Shown: positions 1 to 8,705 of the stretch, piece by piece
How positions within the stretch are numbered: the first letter of the stretch is position 1
How the letters are laid out: every line of letters starts with the position of its first letter
Source of the DNA: Acidobacteriota bacterium
Lineage (GTDB): Bacteria > Acidobacteriota > Thermoanaerobaculia > Thermoanaerobaculales > Thermoanaerobaculaceae
Assembly: GCA_004298115.1 (NCBI GenBank)
Contig: SCRJ01000120.1
Location: forward strand, 1-33,115
Length of the DNA stretch: 33,115 nt
Direction of reading: 5' to 3'
Position numbers and translations under genes: made by a program
The notes under the pieces: model-generated
Told to the model about the DNA's origin: nothing
The model's database searches: none
Seen by the model: the letters and a program-made list of their open reading frames with translations, nothing else

Positions 1-13
1 GCTCTTCCGATCT
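1..13. other. Residual Illumina adapter sequence
   Basis: The first 13 bases (GCTCTTCCGATCT) are identical to the 3' end of the standard Illumina TruSeq adapter. The reading frame of the truncated RND gene begins just inside this point. The bases are therefore most likely untrimmed adapter at a contig end and not genomic DNA. Confidence 0.9.
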
Positions 14-1226
14 CCACCACCTCGCCGATGGCGATGGCGAGCCCGCCGAGCGTCATCGTGTTGAGCGAGATACCGAGGCGCTCGAGCACGGTGACCGCGG
101 CGAGCAGCGAGAGCGGGATCGCCGTGCACGAGATCGCCGCGGTGCGCAGGTTGAACAGGAAAAGGCTGAGAACCACCACGACCAGGAGGGCGCCCAGCAG
201 CAGCGCCGAGCGCACGTTGCCGGTGGCGGTCGCGATGAAGCGCGCCGGGCGCAGGATGTTGTCGGCGTCCAAGCGCACGCCCTGCGCCTCGAGGGTCCGC
301 CGCAGCTCGGCGAGCGCCTGGTCCACCCGGCCGGTCACCTCCACGGTGTTGGTCCGGTACTGGGAAGAGACCATGAGCATGACGCCGGGCTTGCCCATGA
401 TGCCGGCCGCCCCGACCGGCGGCTCGGCGCCGTCCACGACCTTGGCCACGTCGCCGAGACGCACGACCGCGCCGCCGTGGCCGGCGACGACGGTGTCGGC
501 GAGCTCGGCGGGGGTGAGCGCCTGCCCCTCGGTGTGCAGCACCAGACGCTGGTTGACCGTGTCCACCTGTCCGGCGCCGCGCACGCCGGTGGCGCGCCGC
601 GCCGCGGCCACGACGTCGTCGAGCGCGAGGCCGAAGCGCACGAGACGTTCCGGCTCGACCTGCACCTGGAGCTGCCGCACGTCGCCGCCGAACACCGCCA
701 CCTTGGCGACGCCGGGCACCGCGAGCAGGCGCTGCCGCACCGTCCAATCGGCGATGGTGCGCAGGTCCATGAGGCTGCGGGTCGAAGACGTCAGGCCGAC
801 CGCCAGCACGGTGCTGGTGGACGAGGTCAGGGGCGTCATCTCCGGCGGTCCCAGCCCTGCCGGCAGGCCGCTCGCCACCGCGGCGAGCCGCTCCGCCACC
901 AGCTGGCGGTCGAGGAAGATCTCGCTGCTCGGTTGGAAGATGACGGTGATGACCGACAGCCCCTGGATCGAGCCGGAGCGCAGCGACTCGATCCCCTGCA
1001 GGCCGTCGAGGACGTTCTCGATCGGCTGGGTGACGAGCGCCTCGACCTGCTCCGGGGAGAGGCCCGGCGCCCCGGTCTGGATCTGGACCTGCGGCGGGGC
1101 GAATTCGGGGAAGACGTCGTAGCGCGCCTGGAACAGCGAGTAAACGCCGTAGCCGAGGAACGCCGCGGCGAGGGCGATGACGACCCCGCGGAAGCGCAAC
1201 GCGAAACGGACGATGGCGGATAGCAT
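14..1226 (-). CDS. HME-family RND efflux pump inner-membrane subunit (CusA/CzcA-like), C-terminus missing
   Basis: The frame read on the minus strand from ATG at 1226 stays open to the contig end, giving about 404 N-terminal residues of a protein that normally exceeds 1000. It begins with a cytoplasmic stub and a first membrane helix (residues ~10-31), then a porter-domain start containing DVFPEFAPPQVQIQT and GLSPEQVEALVTQPIEN. This is the typical opening of heavy-metal efflux RND proteins. Further in are a second helix (LLGALLVVVVLSLFLF) and the run NTMTLGGLAIAIGEVV. Family role: a trimeric proton/metal antiporter that passes substrate to the adaptor and outer-membrane channel. It follows the adaptor gene by 15 bp, so it is the last visible gene of the operon. 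The metal cannot be read from this part; Cu/Ag or Co/Zn/Cd are both possible. The long open frames on the opposite strand are GC-driven shadows. Confidence 0.93.
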
Positions 1227-1241
1227 CCCGGTTCCCGCCCG

Positions 1242-2291
1242 TCAGCCCTCGGAACCCTGGATGGCGGCGCGGCCCTCCTCCGAGAGCAGCATCTGCGCGC
1301 CGCGCACCACCACCCGGCTCCCCGCCGCCACGCCGGCCGTCACGAACCAGCCGCCGGGGACCGGCGCGTCCGTCGTCACCGCGCGCCGCACGAAACGCCC
1401 CGGCGCCTCTTCGAGGTAGACCCACGCCCGCCCCTGCCACCACACGACCGCCGCGGCCGGCACCGTGACGCCCTTGACAGCCGGCCCGGCGGGAAGGAAG
1501 GCCTCGACGACGGCGCCAGGGAGCAACCCGGGCGCGGCCGGCGCGGCGTAGTAGTAGCTCGCGCCCTGGATTTGCGGGTCGGTGCGCGGGGCCGGCGAGA
1601 CCAGGCGCGCCGACACCGCGTCGCCGCCGGCGCGCACGATGGCCGTGGCGGGCGCCGTTGGCAGCGCCGTTCCCGGCGGCAGCGTGATCTGGACCAAGCG
1701 CAGCCGCTGCGCCAGCAACGCCTCGAGTTCGGAGGAGCCGCGCTCGAGCCACCCTGAGACCACCGCGCCCCAGCGTTGGCGCGCCGCGGCCGTCTGCGCC
1801 GCCAGCGCCGCGTTCGCGCCCCGGCTATCGGCCTCGTCGCCGCGCCACCTCGCGGTCGCCTCCTCGAGCGCCTTGTCGGAGGCGTTGCGGTCGTCGGCGT
1901 GCAGCGTCCGGACGCGCTCGAACTCGGCGCGTGACGCCACCAGCAGGACGCGCGCCTTGTCCACCCGCGCCGCGGCCGCGACGATCGTGCCGCGGGCGTC
2001 GGCCAGCTCGGTCAGGTCGAGCACGACGCCATACGCGGCCGTCTCCGCCTGGTGCGACTGTGCCGCCAGCGCCTCGGCCTCGATTCCGCTACGCGCCAGC
2101 GTGGCGCGGTCGAACGTGACGACCGTCTCGCCGTTGACCACGGCCACCCGGGGCGGCGCCGAGACCGGTGGCGCGGTGTCGTCCTCGTCCGCCTCGCTGC
2201 GAGCAACGCCGCCTGCCACCAGCAGCGCGAGGGCGACGGCCGCAGCAGCGGCCCGCGCCCATGCGACCACGATCTGGTCCCTGGATCTCAC
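1242..2291 (-). CDS. RND efflux periplasmic adaptor (membrane-fusion protein)
   Basis: A 349-residue protein with an N-terminal signal sequence or anchor (residues ~9-28, rich in Ala/Val/Leu). An alpha-helical hairpin region follows (around 95-185, many Arg/Ala/Glu), then beta-barrel and membrane-proximal segments (VTVPAAAVVWWQGRAWVYLEE, GSRVVVRGAQMLLSE). This is the domain order of CzcB/CusB-type adaptors. It should bridge the inner-membrane pump and the outer-membrane channel. The start is GTG and overlaps the stop of the upstream outer-membrane-factor gene (GTGA), with AAGGAGG seven bases upstream, indicating translational coupling. No His- or Met-rich metal-binding stretch is evident, so substrate cannot be inferred from this subunit. 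The length is slightly short for the family. Confidence 0.88.
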   Translation of the reverse strand: MRSRDQIVVAWARAAAAAVALALLVAGGVARSEADEDDTAPPVSAPPRVAVVNGETVVTFDRATLARSGIEAEALAAQSHQAETAAYGVVLDLTELADARGTIVAAAARVDKARVLLVASRAEFERVRTLHADDRNASDKALEEATARWRGDEADSRGANAALAAQTAAARQRWGAVVSGWLERGSSELEALLAQRLRLVQITLPPGTALPTAPATAIVRAGGDAVSARLVSPAPRTDPQIQGASYYYAAPAAPGLLPGAVVEAFLPAGPAVKGVTVPAAAVVWWQGRAWVYLEEAPGRFVRRAVTTDAPVPGGWFVTAGVAAGSRVVVRGAQMLLSEEGRAAIQGSEG

Positions 2292-3715
2292 GGCCGACCC
2301 TCCTTGGCGTCCCGCGGTCCGCTGGCGCCGACGGCCGGCAGCGGGCTGGCCGGCGCCAGCGGTCGCCGTACCGCGTCCTCGACCCGGCCCAGCGCCCGCT
2401 GCGCCTTCGCCTGGGCGTCCACGAAGGCGAGAGCCCCGGCGCCGCGCGCGACCTCGGCGTCCACCAGGCTCGAGCGGCCGGCCTCGCCGGCGGTGAACTG
2501 CCTGGCGGCGGCGGCGAGCGCGGCATCGTCCGCCGCCAGCAGCGCGCGAGCGGTGCCGAGCGTCGCCAAAGCGCCGCGATAGCCGGCGAGCGCCTCGTCA
2601 ACCTCGCCGGCGACCCGCGCCTGCAGCGCGACGAAGCGGGCCGCCGCCTCGCGCCGCCGCGCCTCGGCCTCGGCGATCGGTCCCTGGTTCCGGTTCATCA
2701 ACGGGAGCGCCAGCGCAACGCCGAGCGCCCACTGGTTGCTGCCCTTGTCGAACGTGTACCCCGGGCCGAGGTGGATGTCGGGGTACTGGCGCGCCACCTC
2801 GAGCTGCAGCGCCGCCTCGCTGGCGGCGTACTCCGCCAGCGCGGCGAGGATGTCGGGCCGGTTCAGCAGCGCTTGGGCCCGCACGGCCCGCGTTCCCAGT
2901 TCTGCCTCGGCCGGCAGCCGCCCGGTAAAGCCGAAGTCGATCGCGTCGCCGGCCAGCGCCGGCGCGCTCACGCCGATCGCCTCGGCCACCCGCACCAGGG
3001 CCGCGGCCCGCTGTTCCCGCGCCTGTCCCAGGGCGAGCGCAACGCGCTCGCGCTCGCGCCGCCCGAGGATGACCTCGAGCCGGGCGGCCTCGCCGTTGGC
3101 GAACCGTGCGTCGAGCAGGCGCATGCGTTCCTGCGCTGCTGTGTCCTGCCGCAGCAGCAGCGCCTCGGCACGCCCAGCCTGCCAGAGATCCACCAGCCGG
3201 ACCCGCAGCCGCGAGCGCACCTGCCACGCCTCGTCGCCGAGGCGCAGGCGCGCCACCTCGGAAAGGTTGCCCGCCTCGGCGATGCGGATGGTGCGCTTGC
3301 CCGCCGTCGTCAGCGGGACGTCGAGGGCCACCGACAGCACCCACGGCGTCACGCCCGCCGGCGCGTTGCTCACCCATTCCGGGGTGGCGGCCAGAGCGGG
3401 GTTCGCACGCTGGCCGGCCGTCACCACCGCCGCTTCGGCCGCGGCGAGCTGCGCCCGCGCCACGTCGAGGTCCGGGCTGAAGTACAGCGCCGCGAGGGTG
3501 AGGCGGCCGAAATCCCACGACGGCGGCGGCCACGCGCCGACCGTCTCGCCCCGCTGCTCCTCGATGAAGCGCCGGAGTCCGGGGTCTGCCAGGGAGCGCG
3601 CGGCAAACGCCGCAGCCGTGCGCTCAGGCTCCACGCGGCGGGCGACGTAGGGCACACAGCCGGCGGACATCCCCGCCAGCAGACCACACAGCAACAATCG
3701 CGCGCCACCCGTCAC
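2288..3715 (-). CDS. Outer-membrane efflux protein, TolC/CzcC-like
   Basis: A 475-residue protein with a short hydrophobic leader ending in a lipobox-like LAGMSAGC, so the mature protein is probably a lipoprotein, as in many CusC/OprM relatives. Two long helical repeats are visible, each with a typical outer-membrane-factor phrase: NRPDILAALAEYAASEAALQ and the region of HLGPGYTFDKGSNQWALGVA followed by LPLMNRNQGPIAEAEARR. The latter is the classic OMF signature 'lPlfnr.qG.ia.A.a'. Role: trimeric channel through the outer membrane for the RND pump encoded downstream. The GTG start at 3715 has no clear Shine-Dalgarno. An ATG at 3723 is closed by an early stop, so GTG is preferred. It lies 57 bp after the histidine kinase gene, and an inverted repeat in that gap may be an operator. 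Confidence 0.9.
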   Translation of the reverse strand: MTGGARLLLCGLLAGMSAGCVPYVARRVEPERTAAAFAARSLADPGLRRFIEEQRGETVGAWPPPSWDFGRLTLAALYFSPDLDVARAQLAAAEAAVVTAGQRANPALAATPEWVSNAPAGVTPWVLSVALDVPLTTAGKRTIRIAEAGNLSEVARLRLGDEAWQVRSRLRVRLVDLWQAGRAEALLLRQDTAAQERMRLLDARFANGEAARLEVILGRRERERVALALGQAREQRAAALVRVAEAIGVSAPALAGDAIDFGFTGRLPAEAELGTRAVRAQALLNRPDILAALAEYAASEAALQLEVARQYPDIHLGPGYTFDKGSNQWALGVALALPLMNRNQGPIAEAEARRREAAARFVALQARVAGEVDEALAGYRGALATLGTARALLAADDAALAAAARQFTAGEAGRSSLVDAEVARGAGALAFVDAQAKAQRALGRVEDAVRRPLAPASPLPAVGASGPRDAKEGRP

Positions 3716-3732
3716 GACAACATGAGACCAGC

Positions 3733-3755
3733 TGTCACCTTGCAGGATCCTGACA
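3733..3755. promoter_or_regulatory. Candidate operator: inverted repeat TGTCA-N13-TGACA upstream of the efflux genes
   Basis: The 57-bp gap between the sensor-kinase stop and the outer-membrane-factor start contains TGTCA at 3733-3737 and TGACA at 3751-3755 in inverted orientation, centre-to-centre about 18 bp. TGACA-type half sites are common for CusR/CopR-family regulators, and the cognate regulator is the first gene of this cluster. No convincing -35/-10 pair was found beside it. That it binds the regulator is inference. Confidence 0.35.
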
Positions 3756-3772
3756 CGTTGCTTGCGACGCCG

Positions 3773-5221
3773 TCAGGTTGCGGCCGCGCCGGGATACTCA
3801 TCACCGAGGCACGGCGGGAACCACAGCGTGACAGTGGTGCCTCGCCCGATCTCGCTGGTCACCGTCGCCCGCCCACCGTGAAGCTCCATGATCGAGTGCA
3901 CCAGGGCAAGCCCCAGGCCGCTTCCTTCCGGGTGTGCGACCCGCGCCCGGCGCCCGCGGTAGAAGCGGTCGAACACGTGCGGCAGCTCATCGGGCGGGAT
4001 GCCGCAACCCGCGTCGGCGACGCTGACCAGCACTCCGCCGGCACCGTCACCGCCCACTTCGACACGCACCACCCCGCCGGCCGCGGAGTACTGCAGCGCG
4101 TTGGCCAGCAGGTTCGAGAGCGCGCGGCGGAGCAGAACGGTGTCCGCCCACACCGTGGTGCTCCCGCCCGCCTCGACCCGCACCCCACGCTCGTCCGCCA
4201 ACGGCGCGAAGAATTCGCACACCGTCGCCACCTCGGTTGCGGCGTCGAGGCAGGTCCGGGCGGGCGACGTCTCGCCGCTCTCGGCGCGCGCCACGAACAG
4301 GAGCCCATCGATCATCTGGGCGAGACGGTCGTACTGCTCGAGGCTCTCGGTCAGCAGCTCGCGGTACTCGTCGCCGCTGCGCGCACGAGAGAGGGCCACC
4401 TCCGTGGCACCGCGCAGCGTGGCGATCGGAGTCCGCAGCTCGTGGGCGAGGTTGGCCGAGAACTGCGACAGGCGGGTGAAGGCGTCCTGCAGGCGGTCGA
4501 GCATGGCGTCGAACGCCGCCGCCAGCTCCCGCAGCTCCACCGGCCACTGCGTTTCGCCCACCCGCGCGTCGAGCCGCCGCGAGGACACGTCGCGAACCGA
4601 ACGCACGATCTCGCCCAGGGGGTGCATCCCACGGCGCGCGACGGCCACCCCGCCGGCCACCGCCGCCAGCGCCCCGATGCACACCACGGCCAGCAGCCCG
4701 TGGCGGTACGACGCGAGCAGCGCCTGGTCGCGACTGGTATCCAGTGCGACCTGGAGTCGGAGCGGCTCGCCGCCGTGCGCCGGCGAGCTCCACCCGGCCG
4801 CCAGCACGTAGCGGTGCCCATCGCTGCGGAACGCGCCGAACGCGGGCCCACTGCGCTCCGGCGGGGCCGGGAACGCCGCTACCGGGGCAACCCGCGCCAT
4901 CCCTGGCGTCTCGCGCATCACCCGGCCCCCGGCCTCCACAACGCGGGCGAAGAACGGCACGTAGGCCGACGCCCCACCTTCCCACGTCACCTCCTCCTCG
5001 AGCGCCATCGGGTTGTCGGGGAGGTGAGCGAGGATGACCCGGAGCACGTCGAGCTTGGCGAGGAGAAACCGCCGGTCCTCACTGACCAGGCTGGCGGTGA
5101 AGACCCAGTACATCCCCAACGCGGCGGCCAGGAGCAGCGCGACGGTCACGGTCGCAATGAGCACGGCTAGGCGGGTCGCGATGGCGGTGGGACGTCGCGC
5201 TCGAAGAAGCCGCTGCGTCAT
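3773..5221 (-). CDS. Sensor histidine kinase, CusS-like
   Basis: A 482-residue membrane kinase. TM1 spans about residues 17-43 and TM2 about 172-196, enclosing a periplasmic sensor of ~125 residues. A HAMP segment starts near [21 protein letters not shown]. The H-box is [12 protein letters not shown] (phospho-acceptor His260). The N-box is [15 protein letters not shown], the G1 box [21 protein letters not shown] and the G2 box [18 protein letters not shown]. This is the layout of the heavy-metal sensor kinases (CusS/CopS). It overlaps the response-regulator stop (ATGA), so the pair is translationally coupled, and the efflux genes follow on the same strand. It most likely senses the exported metal or toxicant in the periplasm. 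The ligand cannot be deduced. Confidence 0.92.
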   Translation of the reverse strand: MTQRLLRARRPTAIATRLAVLIATVTVALLLAAALGMYWVFTASLVSEDRRFLLAKLDVLRVILAHLPDNPMALEEEVTWEGGASAYVPFFARVVEAGGRVMRETPGMARVAPVAAFPAPPERSGPAFGAFRSDGHRYVLAAGWSSPAHGGEPLRLQVALDTSRDQALLASYRHGLLAVVCIGALAAVAGGVAVARRGMHPLGEIVRSVRDVSSRRLDARVGETQWPVELRELAAAFDAMLDRLQDAFTRLSQFSANLAHELRTPIATLRGATEVALSRARSGDEYRELLTESLEQYDRLAQMIDGLLFVARAESGETSPARTCLDAATEVATVCEFFAPLADERGVRVEAGGSTTVWADTVLLRRALSNLLANALQYSAAGGVVRVEVGGDGAGGVLVSVADAGCGIPPDELPHVFDRFYRGRRARVAHPEGSGLGLALVHSIMELHGGRATVTSEIGRGTTVTLWFPPCLGDEYPGAAAT

Positions 5222-5907
5222 GCCGGAGCGCCGCCTTCCCTTTCCTCGAGGACGTACCCGACCCCGCGGACGGTGTGCACCAGCTTGACCGCGAACGGGT
5301 CGTCCACCTTGGCGCGGAGCCTGCGGATCGCCACCTCGACGACGTTGAAGTCGGAGTCGAAGTTGATGTCCCAGACCTGCTCGGCGATCACGGTGCGCGA
5401 CAGCACCTCGCCGGCGTGTCTGGCGAGCAGCGCGAGAAGGGCGAACTCCTTGGGCGTGAGGTTCAGCCGCGCGCCGCCGCGGCTGGCCCGGTGGCGCGGG
5501 AGGTCGACCTCGAGGTCGGCGATGGCCAGCACCTCGGAGTGCCGCGCCGGCCCGCGGCGCAGCACGCTGCGCACGCGGGCGAGCAGCTCGGCGAAAACGA
5601 ACGGCTTGACCAGGTAGTCGTCGGCCCCCAGCTCGAGCCCGCGCACGCGATCTCCGACCGCGTCGCGAGCGGTGAGGCAGATTACCGGTGTCTGCACCCC
5701 GGCGCGGCGCAGCTCGGAGAGGACCGAGAAGCCGTCGCGCAGCGGGAGCATGAGGTCGAGGACCAGCAGGTCGTACTCCCCGGTACCGGCGAGGTGCAGC
5801 GCCTCCTCACCGTCGGCCGCCACGTCCACGACGAACCCGTTCTCGGTCAGCCCCTGCTTGAGGTAGTCGGCGATTCTCGCCTCGTCCTCGGCCACCAGTA
5901 GGCGCAT
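5218..5907 (-). CDS. OmpR/PhoB-family response regulator (CusR/CopR-like)
   Basis: A 229-residue two-domain regulator. The receiver domain has the acidic pocket EDE at 7-9, phospho-acceptor Asp51 in LVLDLMLP, Thr79 in CLTARD and Lys101 in YLVKPF. The C-terminal winged helix contains [22 protein letters not shown] and ends in the usual [13 protein letters not shown] wing. It is the first gene of the efflux operon and should control the downstream pump genes when phosphorylated by the kinase with which it overlaps. There is no Shine-Dalgarno before the ATG. Instead a TAGACT hexamer sits six bases upstream, consistent with a leaderless transcript. Confidence 0.94.
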   Translation of the reverse strand: MRLLVAEDEARIADYLKQGLTENGFVVDVAADGEEALHLAGTGEYDLLVLDLMLPLRDGFSVLSELRRAGVQTPVICLTARDAVGDRVRGLELGADDYLVKPFVFAELLARVRSVLRRGPARHSEVLAIADLEVDLPRHRASRGGARLNLTPKEFALLALLARHAGEVLSRTVIAEQVWDINFDSDFNVVEVAIRRLRAKVDDPFAVKLVHTVRGVGYVLEEREGGAPA

Positions 5908-5913
5908 ACCGCA

Positions 5914-5919
5914 AGTCTA
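5914..5919 (-). promoter_or_regulatory. Candidate -10 element of the response-regulator gene (leaderless arrangement)
   Basis: On the minus strand TAGACT is followed by six bases (TGCGGT) and then the ATG of the regulator. This places the expected transcription start on the A of the start codon. No matching -35 is evident. The same spacing is seen at larA, the sirtuin gene, brnT and hicB. Confidence 0.5.
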
Positions 5920-5953
5920 CGTCAGTACGCGGACCGACGGCCGCTGCACCCGT

Positions 5954-6853
5954 TCAGCGGGGGCCCAACAGGAACGAGTATCCGAGCAAGCGGTAAGCCA
6001 GTTTCGCGGCGAGGAAGTCCGGCGCGACCAGGCCGGGGATCGGCGCCAGCTCCACCACGTCGAACCCGACGATGCGCTTGCGCCGCGCCACCTCGCGCAG
6101 CACCGCGAGGGCGCAATACCAGTCGAGGCCGCCCGGCTCCGGCGTGCCGGTGGCCGGCATGATCGCCGGGTCGAACGCGTCGAGGTCGACGGTGACGTAG
6201 ACCTCCTCCGGCAGCGCCGCGACGATGCGGCCGATCCAGCTCTCGACCGGCGCGCCCACGGCCTCCGGCGCGAACACCGTGCAGACCCCTCGCGCCCGGA
6301 TCAGCTCCCGCTCCTCGCCGGTCAGGGAGCGGACCCCGACCTGCGCCAGCGGTACGCCGTCGTCGAGCAACCGGTGCATCACGCAGGCGTGGTTGTGCGG
6401 CGAGCCCTCGAACGAGTCGCGCAGGTCGGCGTGGGCGTCGAGCTGAAGGACCCCGACCTTGGGATGCCGCGAGCGCACGGCGCGCACCAGCGGCGCCGTG
6501 ATCGAGTGCTCGCCGCCGAGCGCGACGAGGAAGCGGCCGGATTCGACGATACCGCGCGCGACGGCCTCGATGCGGCGCATCGTCGCCTCGGGGCCCGAGG
6601 TGTCGGGCACCACGGCGGAAAGCGTCTCGATCCCCACCTCCTCCCAGGTCTCGCGCTCCAGCTCCTCGTCGTACGTCTCGAGGTGCGTCGAGGCCTCGAG
6701 GATCGCGAGCGGACCGCGCCGAGCGCCGGGCTGGTACGAGGTCGTGAGGTCGTACGGCACCGGCAGCACCGCGACACGAGGCGCGCGCGCCGGCTTGAGG
6801 TCGGCGGGGACGCCCAGGAACTCCTGGTACGGCGCGTAGCGCTCCTCGCTCAT
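5954..6853 (-). CDS. speB: Agmatinase (ureohydrolase family)
   Basis: A 299-residue member of the arginase/agmatinase family, hydrolysing agmatine to putrescine and urea in the cytoplasm. All binuclear-manganese ligands are present: His116 in GGEHS, Asp139/His141/Asp143 in DAHADLRD, and Asp224/Asp226 in DLDAFDPAIMP. The run SPHNHACVMHRL after the second motif matches the agmatinase substrate loop better than an arginase one. The last motif, GTPEPGG, is intact. It is the third gene of a minus-strand operon with a deoxyhypusine-synthase-like gene (25-bp gap) and a pyruvoyl arginine decarboxylase, which supports agmatine as substrate. Upstream GGGGGAG serves as ribosome binding site. Confidence 0.93.
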   Translation of the reverse strand: MSEERYAPYQEFLGVPADLKPARAPRVAVLPVPYDLTTSYQPGARRGPLAILEASTHLETYDEELERETWEEVGIETLSAVVPDTSGPEATMRRIEAVARGIVESGRFLVALGGEHSITAPLVRAVRSRHPKVGVLQLDAHADLRDSFEGSPHNHACVMHRLLDDGVPLAQVGVRSLTGEERELIRARGVCTVFAPEAVGAPVESWIGRIVAALPEEVYVTVDLDAFDPAIMPATGTPEPGGLDWYCALAVLREVARRKRIVGFDVVELAPIPGLVAPDFLAAKLAYRLLGYSFLLGPR

Positions 6854-6878
6854 GTCCGGGCTCCCCCGTCGGCCCGCG

Positions 6879-7985
6879 TCATGCCTTCGTCCCCAGCCGC
6901 GCCACGTAGTCGTCGCGCAGCCGCGCCAGCAACGCGTCGCGCCGGTCGTACAGGCGCTTGAGCGGGCGCGGCTCGCGGTTGGCCAGGGCGTACGCGGCCA
7001 GCAGCGGCAGCGCGATCGTCGAGTCGGTGTAGACCACCACCGCGCTCGGGAGCTGCTCCGGATCGATCTTCCCCCACGAGACGGCCTCGGACGGCGTCGC
7101 CCCGGAGAGGCCGCCGGTGTCGGCGCGGGCGTCGGTGATCTGCAGGAAGTAGTCGTGCCCCTTCTCCGCCAGGCCGAGGACCTCCTGGATCTGCGGCTCC
7201 GTCTGCAGCACGAAGTTCTTCGGGCTGCCGCCTCCCAGGATCAGCACGCCGCTCTTGCCGCCCTCCCGTTTGGCGGCGTAGACGATCGCGGCGGTCTCGT
7301 TGACGTCGAGGTTGGGGTCGATCACGAGCTTCGAGCCGGTGAGCGCCATCGCGGCGACGTTCATGCCGATCGAGGAGTCCCCGGGCGAGGACGTGTAGAC
7401 CGGCACGCCGGCGCGGTGGCAGGCGGCGATCAGCGAGTGGCCCTCGGTCGAAAGGAGCTTCTCGCGCTCCGCGACGTATCCGCCGAGGCGGTGGTGGAAC
7501 TCCGCCGACGACATCGGCCGGCCGAACTCGGGCGCCGCGATCACCTCGCGCACGAACGCGTCGGTGTCGAGCAGCACGTCGTACTCGAAGAAGATGTCGT
7601 AGATGCGGATGACGCCGGCTTGTCTCAGCTCGACGTCGGAGACGAACGGCGAGCCGTGGTGGAGGTGCATCCCGAGGCCGTAGTGCATGTCGTGGTAGAG
7701 ATTCGCGCCGGTCGAGACGATCCAATCGACGAACCCGGCCTCGATCAGGGGCACCAGGCAGGAGATGCCGTACCCACCGGGCGTCAGGGCGCCCGTCAGC
7801 GAGACCGCGACCGTCGTCTCCGGCGCCAGCATCTTGCGGGCGAACAACCGCGCGCCCTCGCGCAGGCGGGCGGCGTTGTAGGCGGAGAACACGCCGTCGA
7901 CCAGCTCCGCGGCGCTCATGTCGCCACGCACCCTGGGGGGCAGGATCCTGCCGCCGCCGAGGTACTTCTTCGTCGCTCCCGCCAT
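6879..7985 (-). CDS. Deoxyhypusine-synthase-like aminobutyl transferase, probable homospermidine synthase
   Basis: A 368-residue protein of the deoxyhypusine synthase fold. Visible family landmarks are [12 protein letters not shown] and [15 protein letters not shown] (NAD-site region), [26 protein letters not shown], and the catalytic-lysine motif EAVSWGKI with Lys306. These enzymes use NAD+ to cut an aminobutyl group from a polyamine, hold it as an imine on the lysine and pass it to an acceptor. Bacteria lack eIF5A, so hypusine formation is unlikely. In bacteria this family is associated with making homospermidine from putrescine. Its place between arginine decarboxylase (10 bp upstream) and agmatinase (25 bp downstream) supplies exactly that putrescine. 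Acceptor and product are inference. Good Shine-Dalgarno (GAGGGGGAG). Confidence 0.9.
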   Translation of the reverse strand: MAGATKKYLGGGRILPPRVRGDMSAAELVDGVFSAYNAARLREGARLFARKMLAPETTVAVSLTGALTPGGYGISCLVPLIEAGFVDWIVSTGANLYHDMHYGLGMHLHHGSPFVSDVELRQAGVIRIYDIFFEYDVLLDTDAFVREVIAAPEFGRPMSSAEFHHRLGGYVAEREKLLSTEGHSLIAACHRAGVPVYTSSPGDSSIGMNVAAMALTGSKLVIDPNLDVNETAAIVYAAKREGGKSGVLILGGGSPKNFVLQTEPQIQEVLGLAEKGHDYFLQITDARADTGGLSGATPSEAVSWGKIDPEQLPSAVVVYTDSTIALPLLAAYALANREPRPLKRLYDRRDALLARLRDDYVARLGTKA

Positions 7986-7995
7986 CGCTCCCCCT

Positions 7996-8553
7996 CTAGT
8001 CGAACAGCAGCACCGCGGCCGCGACGACCGTGGTCCACTTGCCGGAGCGGCCGACGATCGCCGACTGCGTGACGTTGCGCGTCGTGACGATCTTGTTGGA
8101 GATCTTCCAGATCTGGCGCTTTTCGTCCCACGACTGGTTCTCGTCGAACTCGACGCCGAGGGTGGAGGCGAGCATCGAGGCCGCGAGGTCCTCGGCGTAG
8201 TCGCCCGCCTCCTTGCCGGTCTGGCCGAACGCGTGGTGCTCGGAGAGGTAGCCGTACATCCGCTTGTCGGCCGGCACCGCCACGCCGATCGAGGCGGCGG
8301 CCATCCGGTGCGGCTCGTTCGTCTCGGCGCGGCTCATCACCACGAACGCGATCTGGCCGGGCTCGAGGTACTCCTCGCCCTTGGCGCGGGTGATGATCCG
8401 GCAACCCGGCGGGTAGATCGACGACACCGAAACCAGATTCAGGGCGGCGATGCCGGCGTCCCGGAGCGCGAGCTCGAACGACTGCAGCTTCTCCTGGTGC
8501 ACACCGACACCATTGGTGAGGTAGAGCTTCTTCGGCACGAGGTTCGTCGGCAT
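7996..8553 (-). CDS. Pyruvoyl-dependent arginine decarboxylase
   Basis: A 185-residue proenzyme of the PvlArgDC family converting arginine to agmatine. The self-cleavage motif [11 protein letters not shown] is present; cleavage is expected between Ser44 and Ser45, turning Ser45 into the pyruvoyl group of the alpha subunit. Other family features are [27 protein letters not shown] and [30 protein letters not shown]. The start at 8553 is chosen because AAGGGGAGG lies six bases upstream and the N-terminus [19 protein letters not shown] fits the family; an upstream in-frame ATG at 8622 would add an arginine-rich tail. It is the first gene of the polyamine operon. Confidence 0.93.
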   Translation of the reverse strand: MPTNLVPKKLYLTNGVGVHQEKLQSFELALRDAGIAALNLVSVSSIYPPGCRIITRAKGEEYLEPGQIAFVVMSRAETNEPHRMAAASIGVAVPADKRMYGYLSEHHAFGQTGKEAGDYAEDLAASMLASTLGVEFDENQSWDEKRQIWKISNKIVTTRNVTQSAIVGRSGKWTTVVAAAVLLFD

Positions 8554-8593
8554 CCGGCCTCCCCTTGAACGTCCCCGCCGCGCGGGCGTGCGG

Positions 8594-8622
8594 AGCGTAG
8601 TCGGAAAGTCCCCCGACATCAA
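8594..8622 (-). promoter_or_regulatory. Possible sigma-70 promoter of the polyamine operon
   Basis: In the 152-bp divergent gap the minus strand carries TTGATG (8617-8622), a 17-bp spacer and TACGCT (8594-8599). It lies 41-69 bp upstream of the decarboxylase start. The hexamers match the consensus only partly (4/6 and 3/6). Confidence 0.3.
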
Positions 8623-8705
8623 GCGCCTCTCGCCCGGGCGTCCGCCGGAGGGGACCGGCCGGCACCGTCCGGCCGCATCACGCGCATCTGTGCGACCATT
8701 GTCCC

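Noticed and set aside
28-1122. A 364-codon plus-strand frame at the left end
   Set aside because: It is antisense to the truncated RND pump, whose own frame is open across the same bases and carries recognisable RND motifs.
2168-5170. A 1000-codon open frame on the plus strand
   Set aside because: It lies opposite the efflux and two-component genes, is very rich in Arg, Ala, Gly and Pro and shows no family motif. It is a GC-driven shadow of the coding strand.
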